From assembly GCF_016313185.1 (NCBI RefSeq), contig NZ_CP066218.1, positions 1,426,001 through 1,490,000 on the forward strand: DNA of 64,000 bases, read 5' to 3'. Of this stretch, positions 1 to 8,986 are shown piece by piece. Origin of the DNA: Mycolicibacterium baixiangningiae (GTDB lineage Bacteria > Actinomycetota > Actinomycetes > Mycobacteriales > Mycobacteriaceae). Below the pieces are notes generated by a model. It did no database searches. It saw only the letters and a program-made list of their open reading frames with translations, and was not told the origin of the DNA. Numbering within the stretch: position 1 is the first letter of the stretch; each line of letters begins with the position of its first letter. The position numbers and the translations under genes are program-made.

Positions 1-480
1 CGCGATGGTGGGCGCCAGGTAGATGAAACCGACGACGGTGGCGCGGTAGCTCTGGGCGAACCAGACGGTGACCATGTACATCAGGGCGGGGTAGAGGCCG
101 GCCTCGGCGGCGCCGAGCAAGAATCGCATGATGTAGAAGGACAGGTCGCCCTGTACGAACATCATCAGCGCAGACAGGGTGCCCCAGGTGACGGCGATGC
201 GGGCGATCCACCGGCGTGGCCCGACGCGGTACATGATCAGGTTGCTCGGAATTTCGAGAAACGCGTAGCTGATGAAGAAGATGCCTGCGCCGAAACCGAA
301 CGCCGCGGCACTGATGCCGACGTCGGCTTCGAGGTGGGTCTTGGCCAGCGCGACGTTGGTGCGGTCGATGTAGGCCATGAAGTACACCGCGCACATGACG
401 GGGAGCAGCCGCAGCACGGCCTTGCGGGTGGCGCGCTTGTGCAGTTCGTCTGCCGATGCGAGCGCAGAGTCGATGCTCAT
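1..480 (-). CDS. MFS transporter, ACS-type, N-terminal part (runs off window)
   Basis: The reverse strand from the ATG at 480 encodes the first 160 residues of a major facilitator superfamily porter and continues beyond base 1. After a short cytoplasmic leader come several hydrophobic helices. The first ends with YFMAYIDRTNVALAK, and the next contains GAGIFFISYAFLEIPSN, the pattern of the anion:cation symporter (ACS) group that moves organic anions such as tartrate, phthalate or hydroxyphenylacetate. It is divergent from the TetR gene at 685, with a 16-bp perfect palindrome between them, so TetR control is likely. The substrate cannot be told from this fragment. Confidence 0.85.
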   Translation of the reverse strand, partial: MSIDSALASADELHKRATRKAVLRLLPVMCAVYFMAYIDRTNVALAKTHLEADVGISAAAFGFGAGIFFISYAFLEIPSNLIMYRVGPRRWIARIAVTWGTLSALMMFVQGDLSFYIMRFLLGAAEAGLYPALMYMVTVWFAQSYRATVVGFIYLAPTIA

Positions 481-574
481 GAGGCCCCTTCTGGTTGTCG
501 CGGCGTTGATCCAAGGACGCGCGTTGCAGAGCTGAATCGCCGTGTCGAGAGTGGCGCGAAACGTCTACACCAGG

Positions 575-590
575 AATACTACTGAGTATT
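575..590. promoter_or_regulatory. Palindromic operator candidate between MFS and TetR genes
   Basis: AATACT-N4-AGTATT is a perfect inverted repeat placed between the divergent MFS (start 480) and TetR (start 685) genes. Position and symmetry fit the operator of the adjacent TetR repressor. Binding is inferred. Confidence 0.5.
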
Positions 591-684
591 ATCGTAACGA
601 AGGTCACAAAAGGTGTCAATCGTGAGCGCTGCCGGCCGGCCCGTCCGCACGGTCACGGAGCATGCGCGATGCTGGAGGACGTAC

Positions 685-1326
685 GTGACGGCAGTGGGAG
701 TTGAGTTGAGCGCGAGCGCCGAACTGGAACCGGACGTCAAGGGCCGGATACTGGACGCCGCGGCGGACGCCTTCATGGCGCGCGGGTTCGCGAACACCAC
801 CATCGACGACATCGCCGACGAGGTGGGGGCGACGAAAGGCCTGATCTACTACCACTTCCGGTCGAAGTTCGACATCTTCCTGGCCGTGTACGAGGACGGC
901 ATGCGTCGTGTCCGCGAGCGGGTCGAACCGCATTCGACGGCACCGGGGACTGGACACCAGCGGCTCGAGGCGATGTCGATCGCGCACCTGGAGAACTTGA
1001 TGACCGAGCTGGGGTACCACCACGTGGTGCATCAGGGGGTGCGACACCAGGATTCGACGGCGTTGAAGGTGCGCCAGCGGGACGCGTTGACGGCGCTGAA
1101 CGAGCTCAGGCGTGACTATGAGCGGATGTTCCGCCGCGTCATCGCCGAGGGGATCGCGGACGGTTCGCTGCGCAGGGTCGACGAAGCGCTCGCGACCCGC
1201 ACGCTGCTCAGCAATCTGAACGCCGTCGACGTCTGGTACCGCAAGATCGAGGGCCAGACCGGTGAGGAGATTCGCGAGCTGGCGAGCCAGGTGGTCGACA
1301 TGCTGATCGGCGGGCTCGCCGACTGA
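685..1326 (+). CDS. TetR/AcrR family transcriptional regulator
   Basis: A 213-residue TetR-type repressor. The N-terminal helix-turn-helix is clear at about residues 20-65 (ILDAAADAFMARGFANTTI, then GATKGLIYYHFRSKFDIF). The remainder is the helical ligand-binding and dimerisation domain. An ATG-like frame is open further upstream, but the GTG at 685 has a strong GGAGGA ribosome site at 674-679 and gives a normal family length, so it is chosen. The gene is divergent from the MFS porter and probably represses it through the palindrome at 575-590. The ligand is unknown. Confidence 0.85.
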   Translation: MTAVGVELSASAELEPDVKGRILDAAADAFMARGFANTTIDDIADEVGATKGLIYYHFRSKFDIFLAVYEDGMRRVRERVEPHSTAPGTGHQRLEAMSIAHLENLMTELGYHHVVHQGVRHQDSTALKVRQRDALTALNELRRDYERMFRRVIAEGIADGSLRRVDEALATRTLLSNLNAVDVWYRKIEGQTGEEIRELASQVVDMLIGGLAD

Positions 1327-1502
1327 CCCGCTTTCCGGCGGGACCTATGGTCTAGCGTCTGACTGCGCACAAGCTGCCGACACGATAAGGGGAGTGCGTA
1401 TGTCAGAGCTGCCTGTCGTAGATGCGCACGGATGGCGGTATTGCGCATACGTGTGAGGATGATGACGCGGTCGGCACGCGTCGACCGGATCGGAGTCGGG
1501 TG

Positions 1503-2450
1503 ATGCAGCGACCGCATCAGGTGGTGGTTCTCGTACTCGACGGGGCGCTCCCGCTGGACGTCGGGATCCCGGCGGAGGTGTTCCATCCGGAGTCGGGGTT
1601 CCCCTACGAAGTGTCGGCCTGCGGGGTCACCGCCGGAACGGTGCCGTCCCACGGGGGCTTCGGCTACGCGGTCCCGCGGGGCCTGGACGCACTGGCCGAC
1701 GCGGACACGATCGTCGTCCCGGGGTACGCGCCGGCGGGTCGGCCGATACCGGTGGAGGTGCACGAAGCGCTCCGGAGCGCCGCATCCCGCGGGACGCGCA
1801 TCGCGTCGATCTGCTACGGCGCATTCGCCCTCGCGGACGCCGGCCTGCTCGACGGCCTGCGGGCGACGACGCACTGGGATGCGGCGGAGAAGTTCGCGGA
1901 GCGGCATCCGCAGATCACGGTCGAGCCGAACGTGCTCTTCGTCGACGAGGGATCCATCCTCACCTCGGCGGGGGCCGCGGCCGGTCTCGACCTGTGCCTG
2001 CACATCGTTCGGCGCGACCTCGGCGTGAGCGCGGCGAACGAGATCGCCAGAGGACTCGTCACCGCGCCCTACCGGGCCGGGGGCCAGGCCCAGTACCTGC
2101 CGAAGACCAACTCGGCAGCCCACGGCGAAACCCTCGCCGCGACGCGCGAATGGGCCATGACTCGTCTCGACCAGCAGCTCACGATCGCCGGACTCGCCGC
2201 ACACGCGCGGATGTCGCCCCGAACGTTCCTGCGCCGCTTCACCGAAGAGACCGGCAGCACCCCGCTGCAGTGGATCCTGCGGGCGCGGGTCGACACCGCC
2301 CGCGAACTCCTGGAGAGCACGAGGCTGTCGGTCGACCGGATCGCGGAACAGGTCGGCCTGGGAACCGGATCGAACCTTCGACTGCATTTCCGCCGGCTCC
2401 TGGATGTGTCCCCCTCGGAGTACCGCGCCACCTTCTCCGGGCGGAGCTGA
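1503..2450 (+). CDS. GlxA-family regulator (DJ-1/PfpI domain + AraC HTH)
   Basis: A 315-residue protein with the two-part GlxA architecture. Residues ~1-195 form a DJ-1/PfpI amidotransferase-like sensor domain, with the nucleophile-elbow region reading ASICYGAFALADAGLLDG. Residues ~215-310 form an AraC/XylS double helix-turn-helix (MSPRTFLRRFTEETGSTPLQW and LGTGSNLRLHFRRLLDVSPS). The family regulates small-molecule catabolism and usually lacks enzymatic activity. The ATG at 1503 is chosen because the sensor domain begins directly after it; a longer in-frame extension to 1422 has no domain content. It converges on the quinone reductase gene, separated by 7 bp. Confidence 0.85.
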   Translation: MQRPHQVVVLVLDGALPLDVGIPAEVFHPESGFPYEVSACGVTAGTVPSHGGFGYAVPRGLDALADADTIVVPGYAPAGRPIPVEVHEALRSAASRGTRIASICYGAFALADAGLLDGLRATTHWDAAEKFAERHPQITVEPNVLFVDEGSILTSAGAAAGLDLCLHIVRRDLGVSAANEIARGLVTAPYRAGGQAQYLPKTNSAAHGETLAATREWAMTRLDQQLTIAGLAAHARMSPRTFLRRFTEETGSTPLQWILRARVDTARELLESTRLSVDRIAEQVGLGTGSNLRLHFRRLLDVSPSEYRATFSGRS

Positions 2451-2457
2451 CCTCCCG

Positions 2458-3465
2458 CTACGCGATGCGAGCGGGAAGCGAAACGGTTTCGCCCGCCACA
2501 TCGATCGCGACCTTGCCGCGGAGTGCATACGACCGCCTGTTCTCCAAGAGCTCGTGAGCCTCGCCCATTCGAGCGAGCGGAAGAGTCGCGCCGATGACCG
2601 GCTTCACGAGACCGCGCTCGACCAGCGTGGTGAGCGCGTCCAGCTTTCCTCGGTTCTGTCGTGTGAAGACGAAGTGATAGGCGGCGTTTTTGCCCCACGC
2701 CTCGATGAGGTTCTGCGGCTGCGCGATGTCGACGATGCTGACGACGCGTCCGAAGTCGGCGAGTGTCAACGGGCTTCGTGTGAGCGCGTCGCCACCGATC
2801 GTGTCGAAGACGACATCGACGCCCTTGCCTCGCGTCATCTCGGCCACGGCATCGACGTAGTCCGTCGAAGTGAAGTCGATCGCCGCATCCGCTCCAAGAG
2901 AGCGCACGAACTCGTGGTCGCCGGCTTTCGCGGTGGTGATCACTCGTGCGCCGATCGCCTTCGCGATCTGGATCGCGATCGTGCCGACACCCCCCGCGCC
3001 TCCATGGATGAGGATCGTCTCCCCCACGGTGAGCTGAGCTCGCGTCACCAGGGCCTCCCAGACCGTTCCGCCGACGAGAGTCAGGCTCGCCGCCTCCAGG
3101 TGACTGAGGTTCTCCGGCTTCCGGCCGACGAGGTCGACGTCGGCGACGTGCTGCTCGGCGTAGGAGCCGGGGCCGCCGAAGATCCGGGGCGTGTAGTACA
3201 CCGCATCTCCGGCGCGGAACTCGGTCACGTGCCATCCGACTTCCTCGATCACGCCGGAGATGTCGTGTCCGATGATCGCCGGGAGAGGGACGTAGTCTGC
3301 GTAATCTCCGCGACGGATCTGATAGTCGAGCGGGTTGACGGCGGTCGCATGGACGCGCACCCGTACCTGGCGGGGTTCGACTTGCGGTACGGAGACGTCG
3401 CGCAGTTCGAAAGCATCGGCCCCACCGAAACGGGCGAGCACAACGGCTTTCATCAGATCAGTCAT
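2458..3465 (-). CDS. NAD(P)-dependent quinone oxidoreductase (MDR superfamily)
   Basis: A 335-residue medium-chain dehydrogenase/reductase of the zinc-free quinone reductase branch. The N-terminal GroES-like domain contains [14 protein letters not shown] and the [16 protein letters not shown] segment. The Rossmann domain carries the nucleotide-binding [20 protein letters not shown] at about residues 154-173. The zinc-coordinating Cys/His set of alcohol dehydrogenases is absent. It presumably reduces a quinone or enone with NADPH in the cytoplasm. It is one of two such enzymes in the window (the other is at 13981-14898). It stands alone on its strand, converging with the GlxA-type regulator. 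Confidence 0.85.
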   Translation of the reverse strand: MTDLMKAVVLARFGGADAFELRDVSVPQVEPRQVRVRVHATAVNPLDYQIRRGDYADYVPLPAIIGHDISGVIEEVGWHVTEFRAGDAVYYTPRIFGGPGSYAEQHVADVDLVGRKPENLSHLEAASLTLVGGTVWEALVTRAQLTVGETILIHGGAGGVGTIAIQIAKAIGARVITTAKAGDHEFVRSLGADAAIDFTSTDYVDAVAEMTRGKGVDVVFDTIGGDALTRSPLTLADFGRVVSIVDIAQPQNLIEAWGKNAAYHFVFTRQNRGKLDALTTLVERGLVKPVIGATLPLARMGEAHELLENRRSYALRGKVAIDVAGETVSLPARIA

Positions 3466-3801
3466 GCTCGGTGTTCCTCATCGTGGTTCTGGGTGCGCGA
3501 CGCGCCGGGACGGGCGGTTCTCTCTCAGTGTCGCTTGCACGATCCACACACTCCAGTGGCGGCAGCGCCAATATCCGTGAGGATCGTGACACGCCTGTCG
3601 CAGCGGTGCTCGGGCAGGGCGTCCCTCGTCATTGGACAATGCTCCTTCGGTGAGAGCCGTTGCACGCCAGTTCATCCGCCAGGCCCCGTAGCGGGAGGCA
3701 ACTGCCTGAGTCGCAGGGGCTGCTTGTGTTGCTTGCATCTGAGGCACTGAACGATGAACCGTCTGCGGGGCGATCGTTCAGAACCATAGCGTGAACGGCC
3801 T

Positions 3802-3826
3802 AAACATCATGATGTATCTCGATATT
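3802..3826. promoter_or_regulatory. GntR-type operator candidate, site A
   Basis: Starts AAACATCATGATGT, including a perfect 12-bp palindrome ACATCATGATGT at 3804-3815. The left half matches the AAACAYCRT half of the element repeated at 4136, 13014, 13938, 24074 and 24208. The right half is poorly conserved, so this is the weakest of the six. Confidence 0.4.
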
Positions 3827-4135
3827 TCTCCACCGTCGAGCAATTAGCCTCCGCAACCTGCCCGGATCGCAGACGCCCGCCCGTCGCGGCGTCTTGCAAC
3901 GCCCCTTCACGTACCGATGGAGCGCGGCCTCTTCCAAGGCGCTGAAATACATCAGACTCCCTGAAGGGTTGAACAAGTTAGGCGGCAACACAGTTGGGAA
4001 TCTCGACGTGGACCCCCAGCGCTCGCTCAACACCGCTACGCCACCACACCAGCATTGGCCGCTGGAGTGCGGACCATATGGTCGGCAGTGGTGATCGACA
4101 GGGTTGACAAACGACGTCATCACATGGGTAAGATC

Positions 4136-4160
4136 AAACACGATATTCATAATGGTGTTT
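4136..4160. promoter_or_regulatory. GntR-type operator candidate, site B
   Basis: A 25-bp inverted repeat of form AAACAC-N13-GTGTTT centred near 4148, with the reverse-strand core ATGAATAT. It lies 73 bp upstream of the isochorismatase-family gene and closely matches the element next to the FadR-type GntR gene (24074-24098). Confidence 0.6.
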
Positions 4161-4233
4161 AGAGCGCGGCGTTTGCCTGAAAGTTCCGAACCAATCCACA
4201 GCGCTTCGTGCGCTAACTGAAGGAGAATCTCCC

Positions 4234-4881
4234 ATGCCCAAGACCGGTCTCGACGCACTGCTGCGTCCGCAGGACAGCGTTGTCGTGCTCATCGATCATC
4301 AGCCGTTTCAGTTCGCCAATCTGAACAGCCACGAACCCACCCAGATCGCCAACAATGTCGTGGGTCTGGCGAAAGGCGCGAAAGCCTTTGATGTGCCGAC
4401 GATTCTGACCACGGTCCTCGAGGAACGCGGCGGCTACCTGATCAAGGCGCTGCAGGATGTGTTTCCCGATCAGAAGCCGATCGACCGGACGTTCATCAAC
4501 ACCTGGGAGGACGAGAACGTTGTCGACGTGGTGAAGGCGACCGGCCGCAAGCAGCTCATCCTGGCGGCCCTGTGGACCGAGGTGTGTTTGGCGATGCCGA
4601 CGATCCAGGCCCTTGCTGAGGGATACGACGTCTTCATCGTCACCGACGCCTCCGGCGGGGTATCGGCCGAGGCACACGATATGGCGGTGCGCCGCATGGT
4701 CGCCGCTGGTGCGGTGCCGATCACCTGGTTGGCGGTGTTGTCTGAGTGGCAGCGTGATTGGGCGCGTGAGGAGACGGCGTCCGCGTTCACCGACGTCATC
4801 GTCGAGCACGCCGGCGGCAGCGGCATCGCGTTCGCTTGGGAGATGCAACTGCTCAACGGCCGGGTCGGCGCGGGAGTCTGA
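4234..4881 (+). CDS. Isochorismatase-family hydrolase (YcaC-like amidase)
   Basis: A 215-residue cysteine hydrolase of the isochorismatase/nicotinamidase superfamily, closest in pattern to YcaC-like members. The predicted triad is visible: Asp in VVVLIDHQPFQF (about residue 21), Lys in the VKATGRKQLILAAL region, and Cys in ALWTEVCLAMPTIQAL (about residue 118). The family cleaves amide-type C-N bonds or related esters. A GAAGGAG ribosome site precedes the ATG. It is the first gene of a probable operon with the AmiC-like sensor (1-bp gap) and the DUF5996 gene, and lies behind operator candidate B, so an amide or carbamoyl substrate is a reasonable inference. Confidence 0.8.
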   Translation: MPKTGLDALLRPQDSVVVLIDHQPFQFANLNSHEPTQIANNVVGLAKGAKAFDVPTILTTVLEERGGYLIKALQDVFPDQKPIDRTFINTWEDENVVDVVKATGRKQLILAALWTEVCLAMPTIQALAEGYDVFIVTDASGGVSAEAHDMAVRRMVAAGAVPITWLAVLSEWQRDWAREETASAFTDVIVEHAGGSGIAFAWEMQLLNGRVGAGV

Positions 4882-4882
4882 C

Positions 4883-6088
4883 GTGGCCGCCACATCGGTA
4901 CCTATACGCATCGGGTACTGCATGTCGTTGACCGGCCCGGTGGCAGGTAACAGCGGGTCGGCACGACTGGCCCACGACATCTGGTGTGAGGACATCAATA
5001 GCCGCGATGGGCTTCTGGGGCGGCCAGTGGAATTGGTGTGCTACGACGATGGTGCGGATGCGTCGCGAGTTCCCGGTCTCTACCGGCGGTTGTTGGACGA
5101 GGACAACGTAGATCTGGTGGTCGGTGGGTACGGCACCAACACGGTGCAGCCGGCGCTGCCGTTGATCGCCCAGAGGCAGCGCTTCTTCGTCGGATTGATG
5201 GCTCTGGGTGCCAACAACGAACTCGGCTACCCGAACTACTTCGCCATGATTCCCACTGGACCTGACCCCAATGCCGCGCTCACCGAGGGTTTCTTCGCGC
5301 TCGCCGCTGAGCAACAACGACCGCAGTCGACCACCGCGGCGCTGCTGTCTGCGGATGCCGAGTTCTCGCGTAACCCCGTTCTCGGGGCGAAGGCCAACGC
5401 GGCGAAGTACGGCATCGAGGTCGTGTATGAGGCCACCTATCCGTTGGACACCGAGGATTTTGAGCCCGTCGTCGATGCTGTTGCCGGCAGCGGGTGCGAT
5501 GTGCTGTTTCTGTGTTCCTATCTGGACGACTCGGTCGGCCTGGTGCGTGCTATCAGCGCGCATCGGTTCCGTCCGAAGTTGGTGGGCGGCGCGATGATCG
5601 GCCCGCAGAACGCCACGGTGAAAACCACCCTCGGACCACTGCTCAATGGCTTCGTGAACTACGAATACTGGATACCCGTGCCGACAATGATGTTCCCCGG
5701 TGTCCAGCAGCTACTCACCACCTACCAGAGCCGGGCGGCTGAGGCCGGCGTCGATCCCCTGGGCCATTACACGGCGCCGCTGGCTTACGCTCAGATGCAG
5801 GTGGTTGCCCAAGCCATCGAAGCAACCGGCGGTGTCGATGACGCCAGTCTCTCCGAATACGCCCGGAGCGCGACTTTTCACACTGTGATGGGCGACGTCC
5901 AGTTCGGGGTCAACGGGGAGTGGACCCGCCCACGCGTCCTGCAAGTCCAGTTCCAGGGCATAGCTGGCCACGGTATCGAACAGTTCCGCAGCGCAAGCGG
6001 CCAAGTCGTGCTGTCACCAATGAGATTCGCCTCCGGCCAACTGGTTTATCCCTACGCCGAAGCCGAATCCACAAAAGAATCGGTATGA
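4883..6088 (+). CDS. AmiC-like amide/urea-binding protein, type 1 periplasmic-binding fold
   Basis: A 401-residue protein of the urea/short-chain-amide binding family (AmiC/FmdD/UrtA). It starts directly with the beta strand IRIGYCMSLTGPVAGNSGS and has typical blocks such as VDLVVGGYGTNTVQPALPL and FANAM-equivalent FVGLMALGANNELGYPNYF. The GTG at 4883 lies 1 bp after the preceding stop with CGGGAG as ribosome site. No signal peptide or lipobox is present and no permease genes follow, so it is more likely a cytosolic ligand sensor, as AmiC is, than a transporter subunit. A second member of the family lies at 59810-60889 beside the acetamidase genes. Confidence 0.8.
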   Translation: MAATSVPIRIGYCMSLTGPVAGNSGSARLAHDIWCEDINSRDGLLGRPVELVCYDDGADASRVPGLYRRLLDEDNVDLVVGGYGTNTVQPALPLIAQRQRFFVGLMALGANNELGYPNYFAMIPTGPDPNAALTEGFFALAAEQQRPQSTTAALLSADAEFSRNPVLGAKANAAKYGIEVVYEATYPLDTEDFEPVVDAVAGSGCDVLFLCSYLDDSVGLVRAISAHRFRPKLVGGAMIGPQNATVKTTLGPLLNGFVNYEYWIPVPTMMFPGVQQLLTTYQSRAAEAGVDPLGHYTAPLAYAQMQVVAQAIEATGGVDDASLSEYARSATFHTVMGDVQFGVNGEWTRPRVLQVQFQGIAGHGIEQFRSASGQVVLSPMRFASGQLVYPYAEAESTKESV

Positions 6089-6095
6089 AACTCAG

Positions 6096-7028
6096 ATGCC
6101 CAAACCCATTGCGGGCGGCGAATGGCCGTCATTGCGCGTTGACGATTGGGAGGCGACGCGCAGAACGTTGCACATGTGGACCCAGATCGTAGGCAAGGTG
6201 CGGTTGGCTTACGCGCCGCTGCTCAATCACTGGTGGCAGGCACCGCTCTACGTCTCGCCACGAGGGTTGACGACGTCGGCGATCCCGGTGGGCACGCGGC
6301 TGTTCGACATGGAGTTTGACTTCATCGACCATGCACTGTCAGTGCGGTTAAGCGATGGTGGCTCCGACCATTTGGACTTACGCGGCAGATCCGTGGCACA
6401 GTTTCACGACCAAACGATGGCAATGCTTGACCGTCTAGGTATCGACGCGCGAATCACCGAGCGGCCCAACGAAGTCGATCCCGCTGTCCCGTTCGCCCAG
6501 GATCAGCACGCAGGCTACGACCCGTCGGCCGCCAGTACATTCTGGCAACAACTGGTGCAAGCCGACCGGGTGATCGGGCAGTTCCGCTCCCGGTTCGCCG
6601 GCAAAGTGAGTCCGGTCCACTTCTTCTGGGGTTCATTCGATTTGGCATGTAGCCGATTCTCCGGTCGCCTCGCACCCCGGCATCCCGGAGGTACGCCGAA
6701 CTGCGGCGACTGGGTAATGGTCGAGGCTTATTCACATGAATTGAGCAGTTGCGGATTCTGGCCCGGTGGCGGAGATGAAGGGGCGTTCTACTCCTACGCT
6801 TATCCTGAACCGGACGGGTACGCCGACTTCGCTGGCCGCCCTGATGGAGCTTTCTACGATACCGAGCTACGCCAGTACCTTCTTCCGTACGAAACTGCGC
6901 GCGCGGCGCGGGATCCGGATCAGTGCGTGTTGGACTTCCTTGAGTTCGCCTACGCTGCGGCAGCCGATCTGGCGGGATGGGACCGTAAGGCACTGGATAT
7001 CGACCCGAACCGCTGGCAGCCAAGTTGA
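6096..7028 (+). CDS. DUF5996 family protein
   Basis: A 310-residue soluble protein beginning WPSLRVDDWEATRRTLHMW and containing LLNHWWQAPLYVSPRGLTTS and VSPVHFFWGSFDLACSRFSG. These blocks are typical of DUF5996, a family of unknown function. It follows the AmiC-like gene by 7 bp and is probably cotranscribed with it. The repeated Trp/His-rich motifs suggest a ligand-binding or enzymatic barrel, but no catalytic assignment is possible. Its pairing with an isochorismatase-family hydrolase and an amide sensor is the only functional clue. Confidence 0.75.
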   Translation: MPKPIAGGEWPSLRVDDWEATRRTLHMWTQIVGKVRLAYAPLLNHWWQAPLYVSPRGLTTSAIPVGTRLFDMEFDFIDHALSVRLSDGGSDHLDLRGRSVAQFHDQTMAMLDRLGIDARITERPNEVDPAVPFAQDQHAGYDPSAASTFWQQLVQADRVIGQFRSRFAGKVSPVHFFWGSFDLACSRFSGRLAPRHPGGTPNCGDWVMVEAYSHELSSCGFWPGGGDEGAFYSYAYPEPDGYADFAGRPDGAFYDTELRQYLLPYETARAARDPDQCVLDFLEFAYAAAADLAGWDRKALDIDPNRWQPS

Positions 7029-7130
7029 GGCTGCCCACCAGGTCTCTGTCGCAATCAGGTTGTCAGGCAGAGTGGTGCGTAGCGAGGTGGGGACGCCGCC
7101 AGCCATCGGTGCGAACGACAGGGCCGAACC

Positions 7131-8213
7131 ATGTTCAGAGCTTCACGCTGCGCTCACGACCAGAAGCAGCCCCGCCCGGGAGCTTGCACTGCTCCACCAA
7201 AGAAGCGTCAGTGCTGGCGAACCACCTTGGTCATTGCGATGGCACTAGCCATGACGACGGCGGCCACCACAGCAGCAATTCAATTTGGCATGCCATGGGC
7301 GATGCACGCAGGCGATCGCAACCAGGTATTCAGCAGCAACGGTAATCACCAGCGCTACCAGGTTCATCTTCCGCCGCACTACGACGGGACTGCCGAGCTT
7401 CCGGTGATCATCGCGATCCACGGCTGCGGGATGACTGGATTCGGCTGGAACTCGATGAAGGCCACGACGCAGTTCAACAGCCTGGCTGACCGTGAGGGCT
7501 TCATCGTTGTCTATCCGACCCAACGACTGTTCCGCGACGCGGTCAATTGCTGGGACTCGACAGACCCGCGAGAACAGCACCGCGGCAGTGGAGAACCCGC
7601 CCTGCTCGCCGGTGTTGTCCGGCAGGTCATCGACGACTACGGAGCCGACCCCCGCCGGGTCCATGTCGTTGGTGCCTCATCGGGAGCGGGCACAGCCGTG
7701 ATACTCGCTGTTACCTACCCCGACGTGTTCGCGACCGTAACGTCGGTCGCCGGCGGCGAATATGGTCTCAATCAAGTGCATCCTGAGGATCCCGACGCCA
7801 CACCGCCGGAGTACACCGTGCGTCAGGCGTGGGCCCAGATGGGGGAGCGCGCCAGACATGTGCCGATGCTCGTCATTCAGGGTGACGATGACGAGGTGGT
7901 TCCAGCCTCGGTCGCAAATCGCCTTGTCGCGCAATGGACTGCGGTGAACGATCTGATCGACGACGGGATGCTCAATCACAGCCTGCGCATGGCCGACGAA
8001 ACTCACGTGGTGCCATCAACCTCGGGTCGGCGCGCATACACACAAACCACGCGCACTGCTGCCGACGGCCTGTCGTTCATCGAGTCGTATCTCGTCGAGG
8101 GCATGGGACACGCCTGGCCGGGTCCTTCAGGGAGTGGACTGTTCGTCGATCATGTCGGACCCGACGCCACTGCTCTCACCTGGGATTTCGCGAGGCGATA
8201 TTCGATTTCTTAG
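7131..8213 (+). CDS. Secreted PHB-depolymerase/feruloyl-type esterase
   Basis: A 360-residue alpha/beta hydrolase of the extracellular PHB depolymerase/LpqC-like esterase family. A basic N-terminus is followed by a hydrophobic segment (TLVIAMALAMTTAATTAAI, residues ~32-50) that acts as signal or anchor. The oxyanion region is VIIAIHGCGM, the nucleophile motif is GASSG (Ser in HVVGASSGAGTAV), the acid is Asp in QGDDDEVVPAS, and the histidine is in EGMGHAWPG. It should cleave polyester or aromatic ester bonds outside the membrane. It is separated from the DUF5996 gene by about 100 bp and may have its own promoter. The substrate is unknown. Confidence 0.85.
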   Translation: MFRASRCAHDQKQPRPGACTAPPKKRQCWRTTLVIAMALAMTTAATTAAIQFGMPWAMHAGDRNQVFSSNGNHQRYQVHLPPHYDGTAELPVIIAIHGCGMTGFGWNSMKATTQFNSLADREGFIVVYPTQRLFRDAVNCWDSTDPREQHRGSGEPALLAGVVRQVIDDYGADPRRVHVVGASSGAGTAVILAVTYPDVFATVTSVAGGEYGLNQVHPEDPDATPPEYTVRQAWAQMGERARHVPMLVIQGDDDEVVPASVANRLVAQWTAVNDLIDDGMLNHSLRMADETHVVPSTSGRRAYTQTTRTAADGLSFIESYLVEGMGHAWPGPSGSGLFVDHVGPDATALTWDFARRYSIS

Positions 8214-8383
8214 CGCGGTCCGTGGATTGACCGGATGGATGTTCGAGGGTGGACTACACGGGGACAGTCGTGGTGTGCGCACGGGTTAGATGCTGGTCTG
8301 CCCGGCCGCCATTGGTCACCAGAGCGGGAGAGCACGCCAGATGGGGGCAGGTAGGGAAGTCTGACGCAAAGGCGCCGGTAGGC

Positions 8384-8986
8384 CTACAGCCAGTCATGCT
8401 CGCGGGCGTAGCGAGCGGCTTCGTGCCGGGTACGAGTCTGGGTCTTCTGCATGGTGTTTGACAGGTAATTGCGCACCGTGCCGGGCGCCAGGTGTAGTTG
8501 CGCCGCGATTTCGGCGACCGAGTATCCGTGGCCAGTGGCCCGCAGCACGTCGATCTCTCGGTCGGTCAACGGGCAGTCGTCCACGATCGCCGCGGCGGAG
8601 ACGTCTTGGTCGATCCATCTCCGGCCGTCGCGTAGCGCCGTGATGATCTCGGCGATATGGGCCGGTTCAGCGGACTTGCTGGCGAATCCTTGGATTCCTA
8701 GTTTCAGCGCGCTGCGCAGAACGCCCGGTCTGGCATGGCGAGTGAGCATGAGGATCACCTGTTCGGGAAGCACTCGACGGATCTCCACGACCGCTTCGAG
8801 GCCGTCGATGCCGGGCATTTCCAGGTCGATGACCAGGACGTCGGGTCGATGGGCGATCGTGGCTTCCACAGCCGCGGCTCCATTGGCGGCCTCCGCCAGC
8901 ACCGCGATGTCACCTTCGAGGGGTAGCAGCGCGGCGAGCGCTTTCCTGAGCAGGACCTCGTCGTCGGCCAGCACGACGGTGGTCAC
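8384..8986 (-). CDS. NarL/DesR-type response regulator
   Basis: A 200-residue response regulator. The receiver domain spans residues 1-~115 with acidic pocket ADDE near residue 9, phospho-acceptor Asp54 in LVIDLEMPG, and a conserved Lys in FASKSAEPAH. The LuxR-type HTH is at residues ~135-195 (LTDREIDVLRATGHGYSVAE then VRNYLSNTMQKT). The GTG start overlaps the histidine kinase stop by 4 bp (GTGA), so the two are translationally coupled. It probably controls the divergent ABC exporter at 10341, as DesR does for lipid or drug-efflux genes. The stimulus is unknown. Confidence 0.9.
   Translation of the reverse strand: MTTVVLADDEVLLRKALAALLPLEGDIAVLAEAANGAAAVEATIAHRPDVLVIDLEMPGIDGLEAVVEIRRVLPEQVILMLTRHARPGVLRSALKLGIQGFASKSAEPAHIAEIITALRDGRRWIDQDVSAAAIVDDCPLTDREIDVLRATGHGYSVAEIAAQLHLAPGTVRNYLSNTMQKTQTRTRHEAARYAREHDWL

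Larger units (their letters stand above)
3466..4233. other. 768-bp gap, no credible gene; contains two operator-like sites
   Basis: No reading frame here shows family motifs or mycobacterial codon bias. Base composition is visibly lower in GC than its neighbours from about 3780 to 4180. It holds two copies of the 25-bp element discussed below (3802 and 4136), the second about 75 bp before the isochorismatase-family gene. The rest could be decayed sequence; nothing recognisable was found. Confidence 0.5.

Noticed and set aside
1116..2528. 470-codon open frame opposite the TetR and GlxA-type genes
   Set aside because: Arg-rich shadow frame overlapping two clear genes; no ribosome site and no recognisable domain.
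3478..3747. Reverse-strand frames upstream of the quinone reductase that vaguely resemble an HxlR-type regulator (HWSVWIV segment)
   Set aside because: The likeness covers only a few residues, needs a frame change and lacks the HTH; not enough to call a remnant.
3894..4094. 66-codon open frame in the 3466-4233 gap
   Set aside because: No ribosome site, atypical composition, no recognisable similarity; more likely non-coding or decayed DNA.
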